Shown here in pieces: positions 9,262-17,669 of a stretch of 64,000 nt of DNA. The stretch spans positions 20,253 to 84,252 of the forward strand of contig NZ_JAKSXV010000087.1 in assembly GCF_022829345.1 (NCBI RefSeq), given 5' to 3'. The first letter of the stretch is position 1; the number at the start of each line of letters is the position of its first letter. A program made the translations under genes and the position numbers. This DNA is from Methylobacterium sp. J-090. GTDB lineage: Bacteria; Pseudomonadota; Alphaproteobacteria; Rhizobiales; Beijerinckiaceae. The notes beneath the pieces are model-generated. The model did no database searches, was not told the origin of the DNA, and saw only the letters and a program-made list of their open reading frames with translations.

Positions 9262-9582
9262 TCAGGCGGCGTCACGGGCCAGGGGGGTAATGCGGTCGAG
9301 GTCAGGTCCGATCGCGCGCTCCAGCGTTTCCAGCTCGAAACGCTTCTGGAGATTGAGCCAGAACCCGGCCGTGGTTCCGAAATAGCGCCCTAGACGCAAG
9401 GCGGTGTCCGTCGTCAGCCCGATGTCCTCGGACGCTACGCGCTCGATGCGCGTGCGTGGCACACCGCAGGCCCGTGCCACGGCACCGGCCGTCAAACCCA
9501 ACGGAATGAGGAACTCCTCCCGGAGAACCTCACCGGGGTGAAGGGGGGGGAGAATTTCTTCCGTCGCAAGCACGATGCTCAT
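9262..9582 (-). CDS. higA: HigA-family antitoxin (XRE helix-turn-helix)
   Basis: The 106-residue DNA-binding antitoxin begins PPLHPGEVLREEFLIPLGL, the hallmark opening of HigA proteins, followed by a helix-turn-helix (TAGAVARACGVPRTRIERV, residues about 35-53) and the TALRLGRYFGTTAGFWLNLQ stretch of the family. It should neutralise the adjacent HigB and repress the pair from the operator near 9940. The ATG at 9582 was chosen. A GTG at 9621, directly after the higB stop, would add 13 residues of non-family sequence. The toxin-first order is the usual higBA arrangement. Confidence 0.9.
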   Translation of the reverse strand: MSIVLATEEILPPLHPGEVLREEFLIPLGLTAGAVARACGVPRTRIERVASEDIGLTTDTALRLGRYFGTTAGFWLNLQKRFELETLERAIGPDLDRITPLARDAA

Positions 9583-9621
9583 CGCTCTTCGAGCCCCAAT
9601 CCGCTGGCGAATGCCAGACAC

Positions 9622-9906
9622 TCAGTGATAGTCCGTGATCTCGACCTGTTCGACGCCGGTATCGGTCCAAACGAAGCAGACGCGGTATTGATTGTTGATC
9701 CGGATGGCGTGCTGTCCCGCCCGGTCCTTGAGCAGCGGATGGAGTCGGTTGCCGGGCGGCTCCTTCAGATCGTTCAAGGCGTCAGCGGCCGCGATCATCC
9801 CCAGCTTGCGCCGCGCGACGGACATGATCGACGTCGGAAGGTCCTTGGGCGTCTTGCCCTCGAAGACCGCCTTCGTCGCCGCGTTCGCGAAGCTCCTGAT
9901 CGCCAC
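9622..9906 (-). CDS. higB: HigB-family toxin (RelE-like mRNA interferase)
   Basis: The 94-residue RelE-superfamily toxin is expected to cleave mRNA on ribosomes. Family signatures are AIRSFANAATKAVFEG at the start, ARRKLGMIAAADALNDLKEPPGNRLHPL in the middle and AGQHAIRINNQYRVCFVW near the end, with the basic residues typical of HigB. The GTG at 9906 gives the canonical length. The frame runs open to 10119, but those residues do not resemble the family. It lies upstream of higA on the minus strand and is intact, so the pair is probably functional. Confidence 0.9.
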   Translation of the reverse strand: MAIRSFANAATKAVFEGKTPKDLPTSIMSVARRKLGMIAAADALNDLKEPPGNRLHPLLKDRAGQHAIRINNQYRVCFVWTDTGVEQVEITDYH

Positions 9907-9930
9907 GTCTGATCTCGATCCCCATCGGTC

Positions 9931-9960
9931 CTGTATCTCTGGGTGATACAGATTTGTCAA
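9931..9960 (-). promoter_or_regulatory. higBA promoter with palindromic operator
   Basis: On the minus strand a perfect -35 box TTGACA (9955-9960) is followed after 17 bases by GATACA (9932-9937) as a likely -10. Over the spacer and -10 lies the inverted repeat CTGTATC-7 bases-GATACAG (9931-9937 and 9945-9951), a perfect 7-bp match. Its position 25 bases upstream of the higB start fits a HigA autorepression site. A further TGTATC half-site occurs at 9969-9974. Confidence 0.65.
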
Positions 9961-10130
9961 CCTGACCGTGTATCGACGGAGTCGCGACACGCGCGAAGTG
10001 GGTTGCTCACCGGGAGGCGACGAATTGCACAATTGTCCCGGTTCTGCCGGATCGAGAGAGTGATCCGACCAGGAATGTCGCATCATCTTGCGCGTCCGCA
10101 GTTTTTCCCCGTCATCCACAGGCTCGGCCG

Positions 10131-10337
10131 ATGCTCATCCTGCTCTCGATCTGTCTCCTGTCCGAGCCGACGCAATGCCGCGAGGACAAGATCGATCTCT
10201 CGTTCGAGGCCCGCAGCCCGACCGTGTGCCTGCGCAACTCCCAGAGCGCCCTCGCCAAGTGGCAAGCCGAGCATCCCGAGTGGCACGTGAGCCGCTGGCG
10301 TTGCGCCGTGCGGGGCTCCGTTCCGCGCGATCTGTGA
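10131..10337 (+). CDS. Small conserved hypothetical protein
   Basis: The 68-residue protein starts MLILLSICLLSEP, a short hydrophobic segment, and continues with CREDKIDLSFEARSP and QSALAKWQAEHPEWHVSRWRC. It resembles a small protein family that I recall from Methylobacterium and related Rhizobiales, with three conserved cysteines and an HPEW motif. The hydrophobic start and the cysteines suggest an exported or membrane-attached product, but no function is known. The ribosome site is weak. No operon partner is evident. Confidence 0.6.
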   Translation: MLILLSICLLSEPTQCREDKIDLSFEARSPTVCLRNSQSALAKWQAEHPEWHVSRWRCAVRGSVPRDL

Positions 10338-10468
10338 TCGCGTCTCCGCCTTCCAGGCCCCTGCACTTGCGAAAACTGGTCTCCTGCGCCTAGACATCCC
10401 TCACGCGCGACGATGATCTGCGGGTCATCTGTCGTGGTCGGGAGGAAGCAGCAAAAATTGGCCGGACA

Positions 10469-12103
10469 ATGCGCTCGCTGAAGGTTCGGTTCGCCCTGCT
10501 CCTCGGCAGCACCGCCCTGCTCGTGGTCCTGGCGGCCCTCGGCGTGCTCGGATCGATCGGGGCCGCCGAGCGGACCATCGACCGGACGCTGGCGGCGCAG
10601 GGGCGCCTCGAACTCCTCGTCGAGCTGTCGGGCCGCATGACCCAGTACGGCCTCGCCGCCCTGGAGGCGGTGAGCAACCCGGACGCGCAGCCGGAAGGCC
10701 TGTCGGTGGCCCGCACCAACGTCGATCGGGCCCTGGTCGCCGTGGACGAGGCCCTGGGGCGCAGCATCGCGGGCAGCGACGATCCCCTCGACCGGACGCA
10801 GTACGCCGCCCGCGCGCGTCCCCTGGCGCAGCTGCGCTCGGCCCGCGCCGTCCTCGACCGGCAGGTCGCCCAGGTCCTGCGCCGCTCCGAGGACGAGCAG
10901 CGCCGGAACGCGATCCGCGGCGCCCTCAACGGCTTCGGCGCCATGACCGGGCAGCCCCTCTCCTTCCTCATCGAGGTCGAGCGCCGCTCGATGATCGCCG
11001 GGTCGGACGCCGCGCGCGACCTGTCGGCGACCCTGCGGGTGGCCTCCCTGGCGGCGGTGGCGGCGGCGCTCGCCATCGTGTTCGGGCTCTACCGGGCGGT
11101 GACGCGCCCGACGCTCGCCCGCATCGCGGCGGTGCGTCAGGCCGCAGGCGCCGTCGGCCGGGGCGAGCTCGACACCCGCCTCTCCGTGGCGACGCGGGAC
11201 GAACTCGGCCTGCTGGTCGCGAACTTCAACCGCATGGCGGCGCGGCTGGCCCGGCGCGAGGGGCGGCTCGCCGCCGACCGGGCCGCCCTGGAGGATACGG
11301 TGGCGGCCCGCACCACGGACCTGCGCGCCGCCAACGCGCGCCTGGAGGCGGTGGACCGGTCGCGTCGGCGGTTCTTCGCCGATGTCAGCCACGAACTGCG
11401 CACGCCGCTGACCGTGATCCTCGGCGAATGCGACATCGCCGCCCGTTCGGCCGGGCGCCCCGGAGCCGACTTCGCCCCGGTCTTCGCCACCATCCGCAAG
11501 CGGTCGCTCCGCCTCCAGCGCCGGGTCGAGGATCTGCTCCGGGTCGCCCGCTCCGAATCCGGGCAGATCGAACTCGACCGGCGGCCCGTCCTCGCCTCGG
11601 TCATCCTCACGGACGCCGTCGACGGCATGGCCTCGGAGGCCGCCCGCCGCCGCGTGAGCCTCGTCCTCGAACCCATCGGTTCGGACGCGACCCTGCTGGC
11701 TGACCGGGAATGGCTGCGGCAGGTTCTGGAGAGCCTCGTCGACAACGCCCTGCGGCACGCGAGCGGCCTCACCCGCGTCACCCTCGCCCTCGCGGTCGGC
11801 CCGGGCGGCCCGGCGACCGTCACCGTCACGGATGACGGCCCCGGTTTTCCGCAGACCGGCGAGGCCCTGTTCGAGCGCTTCCGCCGCGAGAGCCCGTCCG
11901 GCGAGACCGGGTTCGGCATCGGCCTAGCCCTGGCGCGCTGGGTCGTTGAGCGGCATGATGGCACGATCCGCTTGGGGGCCGGGCCTCAGGATCGGGGGGC
12001 GCAGGTCGCCCTCGCACTTCCCGTGGCACTTCCCGTGGCACTTGCCGCCGACGACGACGCGGCGTCGGCCTCCCACCGGATTGAGAAGGAAACCACGGCA
12101 TGA
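10469..12103 (+). CDS. Membrane sensor histidine kinase
   Basis: The 544-residue kinase has a transmembrane segment at about 8-32, a periplasmic sensor region to about 187, a second membrane segment at about 188-208, a HAMP domain and then a HisKA domain with the phospho-accepting His308 in FADVSHELRTP. The ATPase domain shows the N box (LVDNALRHA), G1 (DDGPGF) and G2 (GFGIGLALARWVVERH) motifs. The C-terminus carries a 12-bp tandem repeat giving ALPVALPVAL. It overlaps the response regulator gene by four bases and the pair lies immediately upstream of pqqA. The signal is unknown. A link to PQQ or methanol control is inferred only from position. Confidence 0.93.
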   Translation: MRSLKVRFALLLGSTALLVVLAALGVLGSIGAAERTIDRTLAAQGRLELLVELSGRMTQYGLAALEAVSNPDAQPEGLSVARTNVDRALVAVDEALGRSIAGSDDPLDRTQYAARARPLAQLRSARAVLDRQVAQVLRRSEDEQRRNAIRGALNGFGAMTGQPLSFLIEVERRSMIAGSDAARDLSATLRVASLAAVAAALAIVFGLYRAVTRPTLARIAAVRQAAGAVGRGELDTRLSVATRDELGLLVANFNRMAARLARREGRLAADRAALEDTVAARTTDLRAANARLEAVDRSRRRFFADVSHELRTPLTVILGECDIAARSAGRPGADFAPVFATIRKRSLRLQRRVEDLLRVARSESGQIELDRRPVLASVILTDAVDGMASEAARRRVSLVLEPIGSDATLLADREWLRQVLESLVDNALRHASGLTRVTLALAVGPGGPATVTVTDDGPGFPQTGEALFERFRRESPSGETGFGIGLALARWVVERHDGTIRLGAGPQDRGAQVALALPVALPVALAADDDAASASHRIEKETTA

Positions 12104-12804
12104 CCCGGGTCTTGATCGTCGAGGATGACAGCGACATCCGCGCCATGCTCGCGCGGGGCCTCGAGGCGGAGGGGTTCTCCGTAGGGGTCGCCGGCTGCGT
12201 CGACGACGCGCTCATCGCCGCGCGCGATTCTGCACCGGAAGCCGTCGTCCTCGACATCACCCTGCCGGACGGCTCGGGCCACGATGTCTGCCGGTCGCTC
12301 CGCGAGGGCGGCTATCCCGGCCCGATCCTGTTCCTCTCGGCCCGGGACGAGGTCCGCGACCGTGCCGAGGGCCTCGCCCTCGGGGCCGACGACTACATCG
12401 TCAAGCCGTTCGTGTTCGACGAGCTCCTGGCCCGCCTGCAGACGCACCTCCTGCGCCGCAAGGAATCCGACGAGCCTCGCACCATCGTCACGGCCGGCCG
12501 CCTCGTCCTCGATCTCAACATCCGCCAGGTCGGGTTCGCCGATGCGACGGCGCGCCTCACCCCGCGCGAGGCCGAGCTGCTGGCGCTGCTCATGGACAAG
12601 GCCAACCAGCCGGTGTCGCGCGGCGACATCTTCGACAAGCTCTGGGCCGGCCAGGGCGGCCTGTCGCTGAATGTCGTCGATGTCTACGTGGGTTACCTGC
12701 GCACCAAGCTGTCGGACTTCGTCCGTCTGGGCGGCCCGGTCATCGTCACCGTGCGCGGACGCGGCTTCATGCTCGACCTCAAGGGCCAGGATTTCCGGCA
12801 CTGA
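12100..12804 (+). CDS. OmpR/PhoB-type response regulator
   Basis: The 234-residue regulator has a receiver domain with the acidic pocket Asp9/Asp10, phospho-acceptor Asp52 in VVLDITLPDGSG and the conserved Lys in DDYIVKPF. A winged-helix DNA-binding domain (TPREAELLALLMDKANQPVSRGDI to VRGRGFML) occupies about residues 130-230. Its ATG overlaps the stop of the kinase gene, so it is the cognate partner. The next gene, 184 bases downstream in the same direction, is pqqA. The regulon cannot be read from the sequence. Confidence 0.93.
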   Translation: MTRVLIVEDDSDIRAMLARGLEAEGFSVGVAGCVDDALIAARDSAPEAVVLDITLPDGSGHDVCRSLREGGYPGPILFLSARDEVRDRAEGLALGADDYIVKPFVFDELLARLQTHLLRRKESDEPRTIVTAGRLVLDLNIRQVGFADATARLTPREAELLALLMDKANQPVSRGDIFDKLWAGQGGLSLNVVDVYVGYLRTKLSDFVRLGGPVIVTVRGRGFMLDLKGQDFRH

Positions 12805-12988
12805 GGCCGATCGAGCTTAAGCGCTTTCTGAGAGGATGGCGGGACGAACCGGCAATTTAAAGCTTGAAGTCGACGGCGGAATTGTCGATATAGCTCCCGC
12901 GACAGAAACCACTGCGCCGTCAGTGTCTTACGATCCTCTTAAGGTGGTTCGGGGCGCTGCTGTTCAAAAGAAACTCTGGAGAAACACC

Positions 12989-13078
12989 ATGACCTGGGCT
13001 GCCCCCGTCGTTTCCGAGATCTGCGTTGGCATGGAAGTCACGAGCTACGAGTCGGCTGAGATCGATACCTTCAACTGA
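12989..13078 (+). CDS. pqqA: PQQ precursor peptide PqqA
   Basis: The 29-residue peptide has sequence MTWAAPVVSEICVGMEVTSY plus nine more residues. Glu16 and Tyr20, in the EVTSY motif, are the residues joined by PqqE and become the backbone of pyrroloquinoline quinone. The ATG at 12989 has a GGAG ribosome site seven bases upstream. The frame is open further upstream, but the extra residues are not PqqA-like. The 184-base leader after the response regulator gene contains an AT-rich stretch (12852-12895) and must hold the promoter. pqqB starts 45 bases downstream. Confidence 0.97.
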   Translation: MTWAAPVVSEICVGMEVTSYESAEIDTFN

Positions 13079-13123
13079 GGTTGTCGGAGCGAGCCTGAGG
13101 AGCGGGACGGCGTCGGTTCAACC

Positions 13124-14023
13124 ATGCATGTCGTGATCCTCGGCTCCGCCGCGGGCGGCGGCCTTCCCCAGTGGAATTGCCGCTGCCCTATCTGCTCCCT
13201 CGCCCGCGAGGATTCCACCCGCGTCAGGCCGCGGACCCAGTCGAGCATCGCCGTCTCCCCCGATGGGGAACGCTGGCTCCTGGTGAACGCCTCCCCCGAT
13301 ATCCGCCAGCAGCTGTTCGACAATCCCGTGCTGCATCCGCGCGAGGGCCTCCGCCACTCGCCGATCCACGCGGTGCTGCTGACCAACGGCGACGTCGACC
13401 ACGTCGCCGGCCTGCTGACCCTGCGCGAGGGCCAGCCCTTCACCCTCTACGCCACCGCCGGCATCCTCGATTCCGTCAACGCCAACCGGGTGTTCGACGT
13501 GATGGCCGAGGGCGTCGTCGGGCGCGAGCCCATCGCCCTCGATGCCGCGTTCGAGCCGGTGCCGGGGCTCTCCGTCACCTTGTTCTCCGTGCCCGGCAAG
13601 GTTCCCCTGTGGCTCGAGGGGAAGACCGTGGAACTCGGCGCCGAGACCGAGACCACCGTCGGGGCGATGATCGAGGCGAACGGCAAGCGTCTCGCCTACA
13701 TCCCCGGCTGCGCCCGCGTCACCGACCGGCTCAAGGGGCAGATCAGCCGCGCCGATGCCCTGCTCTTCGACGGCACCGTCCTCCTCGACGACGACATGAT
13801 CCGCGCCGGGGTCGGCACCAAGACCGGCTGGCGCATGGGCCACGTGCCGATGACCGGCGAGAATGGCTCCATCGCGGCTTTGGCCGACACCGAGATCGGC
13901 CGCCGCGTCTTCGTCCACATCAACAACACCAACCCGGTGCTGGTGGAGGATTCGCCCGAGCGCGCCTCCGTCGAGGCCGAGGGCTGGATCGTGGCCCATG
14001 ACGGCCTGAGCCTGTCCCTCTGA
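13124..14023 (+). CDS. pqqB: PQQ biosynthesis protein PqqB
   Basis: The 299-residue protein of the metallo-beta-lactamase superfamily acts in PQQ synthesis, probably hydroxylating the cross-linked Glu-Tyr intermediate. It begins MHVVILGSAAGGGLPQWNC and has the NCRCPICSLAR cysteine cluster (about residues 18-27), LTNGDVDHVAGLL (modified metal-binding motif) and a C-terminal HINNTNPV stretch, all standard for PqqB. It follows pqqA, and the gap to pqqCD is unusually long (236 bases). Confidence 0.96.
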   Translation: MHVVILGSAAGGGLPQWNCRCPICSLAREDSTRVRPRTQSSIAVSPDGERWLLVNASPDIRQQLFDNPVLHPREGLRHSPIHAVLLTNGDVDHVAGLLTLREGQPFTLYATAGILDSVNANRVFDVMAEGVVGREPIALDAAFEPVPGLSVTLFSVPGKVPLWLEGKTVELGAETETTVGAMIEANGKRLAYIPGCARVTDRLKGQISRADALLFDGTVLLDDDMIRAGVGTKTGWRMGHVPMTGENGSIAALADTEIGRRVFVHINNTNPVLVEDSPERASVEAEGWIVAHDGLSLSL

Positions 14024-14178
14024 CCCACCGCGGGATAGCGGGCCGCACCCCTTGAAACGCGGGTCCCGCTGGCAATTTACTGCGCGAGTTGATATATGAT
14101 GCGCAATATAATTGTGCTCATGGCGTCGTTGGCCTGACAGGCGCCGCGACACCATCTACAAGAAGCGCCCAGGAAACG

Positions 14179-14234
14179 CAGACCTCCGAACGCAGACCTC
14201 CGAACGCAGACGTCGGAACCCAGACGTCGGAACG
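14179..14234 (+). repeat. Four tandem 14-bp repeats in the pqqB-pqqCD leader
   Basis: Units of 14 bases (cagacctccgaacg twice, then cagacgtcggaacc and cagacgtcggaacg) occupy 14179-14234, ending 25 bases before the pqqCD start codon. The unit length is not a multiple of three, so variation in copy number would break any reading frame running through it. This argues for a non-coding leader. Just upstream (14070-14125) is an AT-rich patch, rare in this GC-rich window, that could be a promoter. Confidence 0.9.
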
Positions 14235-14259
14235 CCCACCGCCGGATCCGGACAACGCC

Positions 14260-15342
14260 ATGACCGCGCCTTTTCCCACCCCCGTCGCCGACGAGACCCA
14301 GCGCCTGCTGAGCCCGGAAGAGCTCGCGGCGGCCCTGCGGGACATCGGCGCGCGGCGCTACCACAACCTGCATCCGTTCCACCGCCTGCTGCACGACGGC
14401 AAGCTGAACAAGGATCAGGTCCGGGCCTGGGCGCTCAACCGCTACTATTACCAGGCGATGATCCCCATCAAGGATGCGGCCGTGCTGGCCAGGATGGAGG
14501 ACGCGTCCCTGCGCCGGATCTGGCGCCAGCGCATCGTCGATCACGACGGCGACGCCCCCGGCGACGGCGGCATCGAGCGCTGGCTCAAGCTCGCCGAGGG
14601 CGTCGGGTTTTCGCGCGCCTATGTCGAGTCGACCCACGGCATCCTGTCCGCGACCCGCTTCTCCGTGGACGCCTATGTCCACTTCGTGAAGGAGCGCTCG
14701 CTGCTCGAAGCCATCGCCTCGTCGCTCACCGAGATGTTCTCGCCGACCATCATCTCCGAGCGCGTCGCCGGGATGCTGAAGAACTACGACTTCATCACCA
14801 AGGACACGCTGGCCTACTTCGACAAGCGCCTGACCCAGGCCCCGCGCGACGCCGATTTCGCCCTCGATTACGTGCAGAAGCATGCCACCACGCCCGAGTT
14901 GCAGCGGCAGGCGATGGCGGCGCTGACCTTCAAGTGCAACGTGCTGTGGACGCAGCTCGATGCCCTGTACTTCGCCTACGTCGCCCCCGGCCTGACCCCG
15001 CCCGACGCCTGGACGCCCGGCACCGGCCTCGTGCCTGAGCCCACCCCGGCGCAGGCCGCCGGCACCGGCACGCTGGGCCCGCACGACGTGCCGCGCCTGC
15101 CCCGCGGCGTGCGCCTGCGCCACGACACCGTGCGCGGCGAGCACGTGCTGCTCGCCCCCGAGCGCACCTTCGACCTCGATGCCAACGCCGTGGCGGTCCT
15201 CGAATACGTCGACGGCGCCCGCACCGTGCGCGACATCGCCGGCCTGCTCGCCGAAAAGTTCACCGCCGACCGCGCGGTGATCGAGGCCGACATCCTCGTC
15301 ATGCTGAACGACCTCGCCACCAAACGGGTTCTTGAGCGATGA
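14260..15342 (+). CDS. pqqCD: PqqC/PqqD fusion protein
   Basis: The 360-residue fusion combines two PQQ enzymes. Residues about 15-250 form the PqqC oxidase domain ([57 protein letters not shown]), which performs the final eight-electron oxidation. Residues about 275-360 form the PqqD domain ([21 protein letters not shown]), the chaperone that presents PqqA to PqqE. Fusion of C and D is characteristic of Methylobacterium. The ATG at 14260 starts directly before the family similarity. The frame is open upstream to 14089, but that part passes through 14-bp tandem repeats. The stop overlaps the pqqE start. Confidence 0.96.
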   Translation: MTAPFPTPVADETQRLLSPEELAAALRDIGARRYHNLHPFHRLLHDGKLNKDQVRAWALNRYYYQAMIPIKDAAVLARMEDASLRRIWRQRIVDHDGDAPGDGGIERWLKLAEGVGFSRAYVESTHGILSATRFSVDAYVHFVKERSLLEAIASSLTEMFSPTIISERVAGMLKNYDFITKDTLAYFDKRLTQAPRDADFALDYVQKHATTPELQRQAMAALTFKCNVLWTQLDALYFAYVAPGLTPPDAWTPGTGLVPEPTPAQAAGTGTLGPHDVPRLPRGVRLRHDTVRGEHVLLAPERTFDLDANAVAVLEYVDGARTVRDIAGLLAEKFTADRAVIEADILVMLNDLATKRVLER

Positions 15343-16496
15343 ACGCCATCACGCCGACCGCCCCCGTCCTGCCGGCGCCCGTCGGGCTCCTGGCCGAACT
15401 GACGCACCGCTGCCCCCTGCGCTGTCCGTACTGCTCGAACCCGCTCGAACTCGACCGGCGCTCGGGCGAGCTCGACACGGCGACGTGGCAGCGGGTGCTG
15501 ACGGAGGCGGCGGCGCTCGGCGTGCTGCACGTCCATCTCTCGGGCGGCGAGCCCACCGCCCGCAACGACATCGTCGAGATCACCCAGACCTGCGCCAAGC
15601 TCGGGCTGTACTCGAACCTCATCACGTCCGGCGTCGGCGGGGCCCTCGCCAAGCTCGACGCGCTCTACGACGTCGGCCTCGACCACGTGCAGCTCTCGGT
15701 GCAGGGCGTCGACGCGGCCAATGCCGAGAAGATCGGCGGGTTGAAGAACGCGCAACCCCAGAAGTTCGCCTTCGCCGAGCGGGTGACCCAGCTCGGCCTG
15801 CCCTTGACCCTCAATTCGGTGATCCACCGGGGCAACATCCACGAGGTCGAGGGCTTCATCGATCTCGCCGTCAAGCTCGGGGCCAAGCGTCTGGAGGTGG
15901 CCCACACCCAGTATTACGGCTGGGCCTACGTCAACCGCGCCGCCCTGATGCCGAACAAGGCCGAGGTCGACCGCTCGATCCGCATCGTCGAGGCCGCCCG
16001 CGAGCGGCTCAAGGGCCAGCTCGTCATCGATCTCGTGGTGCCGGACTACTACGCCAAGTACCCCAAGGCCTGCGCCGGCGGCTGGGGCCGCAAGCTCATG
16101 AACGTGACGCCGGCCGGCAAGGTCCTGCCGTGCCACGCCGCCGAGACCATCAAGCAGCTCGAATTCTGGTACGTCACCGACCACTCGCTCGGCGACATTT
16201 GGGCGAACTCGCCGGCCTTCACCGCCTATCGCGGCACCGACTGGATGCAGGAGCCCTGCCGGTCCTGCGACCGGCGCGAGAAGGATTGGGGCGGCTGCCG
16301 CTGCCAGGCCCTGGCGCTCGCCGGCGACGCCGCCGCCACCGATCCGGCCTGCTCCCTGTCGCCGCTTCACGCCAAGGTGCGTGATCTCGCCACGGAAGAG
16401 GCGGCCGAGAGCCCGCCCGACTACACCTACCGGACCATCGGCAGTAACGTGCAGCCCAACGTGCGGACGCAGCTGAACGAGGACGCGCCCCTTTGA
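15339..16496 (+). CDS. pqqE: PqqA peptide cyclase (radical SAM enzyme)
   Basis: The 385-residue radical SAM enzyme forms the carbon-carbon bond between the Glu and Tyr of PqqA. The [4Fe-4S]/SAM cluster motif is Cys25-x3-Cys29-x2-Cys32 (CPLRCPYC), followed by the SAM-binding HLSGGEPT. The C-terminal SPASM-type cysteines occur in [15 protein letters not shown] and [18 protein letters not shown]. It needs the PqqD domain encoded just upstream. The ATG overlaps the pqqCD stop (ATGA). The stop overlaps a TTG start of the next gene, so an exported protein of unknown function belongs to the same transcript. Confidence 0.96.
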   Translation: MNAITPTAPVLPAPVGLLAELTHRCPLRCPYCSNPLELDRRSGELDTATWQRVLTEAAALGVLHVHLSGGEPTARNDIVEITQTCAKLGLYSNLITSGVGGALAKLDALYDVGLDHVQLSVQGVDAANAEKIGGLKNAQPQKFAFAERVTQLGLPLTLNSVIHRGNIHEVEGFIDLAVKLGAKRLEVAHTQYYGWAYVNRAALMPNKAEVDRSIRIVEAARERLKGQLVIDLVVPDYYAKYPKACAGGWGRKLMNVTPAGKVLPCHAAETIKQLEFWYVTDHSLGDIWANSPAFTAYRGTDWMQEPCRSCDRREKDWGGCRCQALALAGDAAATDPACSLSPLHAKVRDLATEEAAESPPDYTYRTIGSNVQPNVRTQLNEDAPL

Positions 16497-17215
16497 AGCC
16501 CAACACCCTTGCCGCGACCCTTGCCGCGCTGCTGATGCTCGGCGGCACCCCTGCCCTGGCTCAGACGCCGCCCGCCGCGGACAGCCCGCCCGTGACCAAG
16601 GCCAGCACCGCCGCGCCGAACGCCTCCGACCTGCTGTTCGAGCAGCCGCAGATGAAGAACGTGCCCCCGGGCACGAAGCTCACCTACGGCTACATCCGCC
16701 GCAGCGGCATCTCCAAGGGGCCGTTCGGGCCGCCCATGGACGACACGATCAAGCTCGGCATCGAACCCGGCAAGAGCGCCGAGGGCCGCGACATCCGCGT
16801 CGAGATGTTCTCGGGGGCCAACCGCTTCCCCGCCGGCCCGTTCGAGGACATGCCGGGCAACCCCGTGATGACGCTGTTCCTGGAGCATCACCTCATGGAC
16901 ATGGCGCGGGTGCTTTCGGCCAACCCGCGCTACATCAAGAACGCCATCCGCAAGGGACTTCGCGACAACGCGACGGTGACGCCGACCACCATCGACTACA
17001 AGGGCCAGAAGGTCTCGGCCTGGCGCATCGAAACGCAGCCCTTTGTGGAAGACCGGATGAAGGAGCGCATGCGCGGGATGGAGAACATCCGCTACACCTT
17101 CGTGACGTCCGATGCCGTGCCCGGCGAACTCGTCTCCATCGAGGCGCAGTCGAAGAACGCCGAGGGCGGCGAACTCCTGCAAGAGAGCCTGACCTATGAT
17201 CCGAACGCTGGTTGA
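16493..17215 (+). CDS. Exported protein of unknown function downstream of pqqE
   Basis: The 240-residue protein has a signal peptide ([20 protein letters not shown], cleavage near residue 24) and a mature domain with repeated short beta-like segments, such as [13 protein letters not shown] and [19 protein letters not shown]. No catalytic motif was recognised. The TTG start at 16493 overlaps the pqqE stop and has GAGGA about ten bases upstream. It sits between PQQ synthesis and another exported protein, with which it overlaps by 20 bases. A pair of genes called orf6/orf7 was reported as needed for lanthanide-dependent methanol growth in Methylorubrum. This may be one of them, but I could not verify that. 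Confidence 0.8.
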   Translation: MKPNTLAATLAALLMLGGTPALAQTPPAADSPPVTKASTAAPNASDLLFEQPQMKNVPPGTKLTYGYIRRSGISKGPFGPPMDDTIKLGIEPGKSAEGRDIRVEMFSGANRFPAGPFEDMPGNPVMTLFLEHHLMDMARVLSANPRYIKNAIRKGLRDNATVTPTTIDYKGQKVSAWRIETQPFVEDRMKERMRGMENIRYTFVTSDAVPGELVSIEAQSKNAEGGELLQESLTYDPNAG

Positions 17216-17567
17216 GCGTCTGACCCTCGCGGCTGTCCTCCTGTCGGGCGTCGCGGCGCCCCTGCGGGCCGCCGAACTCGAGAACGATTACCCGACGGAG
17301 GCGCGGGCCGATTACATCTTCGGCTGCATGGCCGCCAACGGCCAGTCGCGCGAATCCCTGTCGCGCTGCTCGTGCTCCCTCGACGCCCTGGCGTCGATCC
17401 TGTCCTACGACCATTACGTCCAGGCCAGCACCGTGCTCTCCATGCGCCAGGGCATCGGCCAGCGGGCCAACGAGTTCAAGTCGACCAAGGTGTTCGACGA
17501 CAAGGTCGCCGAGCTGCGCCGCGCCCAGGCCGAGGCCGAGATCCGCTGCTACCGCGGCGGGGTGTGA
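17196..17567 (+). CDS. Small exported cysteine-containing protein of unknown function
   Basis: The 123-residue protein has an N-terminal signal peptide (LTLAAVLLSGVAAPLRAAE, cleavage near residue 25) and a mature part with four cysteines, including SRCSCSL around residues 57-63, which could form disulfides or bind metal. A helical C-terminal half (QRANEFKSTKVFDDKVAELR) follows. The ATG at 17196 lies inside the previous gene, so the two are translationally coupled and probably act together in the periplasm. No family function was recognised. The position after pqqE suggests a role in methanol dehydrogenase assembly or electron transfer. That is inference. Confidence 0.8.
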   Translation: MIRTLVERLTLAAVLLSGVAAPLRAAELENDYPTEARADYIFGCMAANGQSRESLSRCSCSLDALASILSYDHYVQASTVLSMRQGIGQRANEFKSTKVFDDKVAELRRAQAEAEIRCYRGGV

Positions 17568-17669
17568 CGCCGGGTTTCGGGCCACCGGGCTTCGGCTCTT
17601 CCGGCGTTGCTCCGGGGGCGTAATCGGGCCAAAGCAATCCGGACCGCGCCCTCACCCGATCGAGCTTCC

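Noticed and set aside
12836..12988. N-terminal extension of pqqA (80 residues instead of 29)
   Set aside because: PqqA is a short peptide in all known organisms. The extra residues are unlike it, and GGAG precedes the internal ATG.
14089..14259. N-terminal extension of pqqCD
   Set aside because: It runs through 14-bp tandem repeats whose length is not a multiple of three and lacks PqqC similarity.
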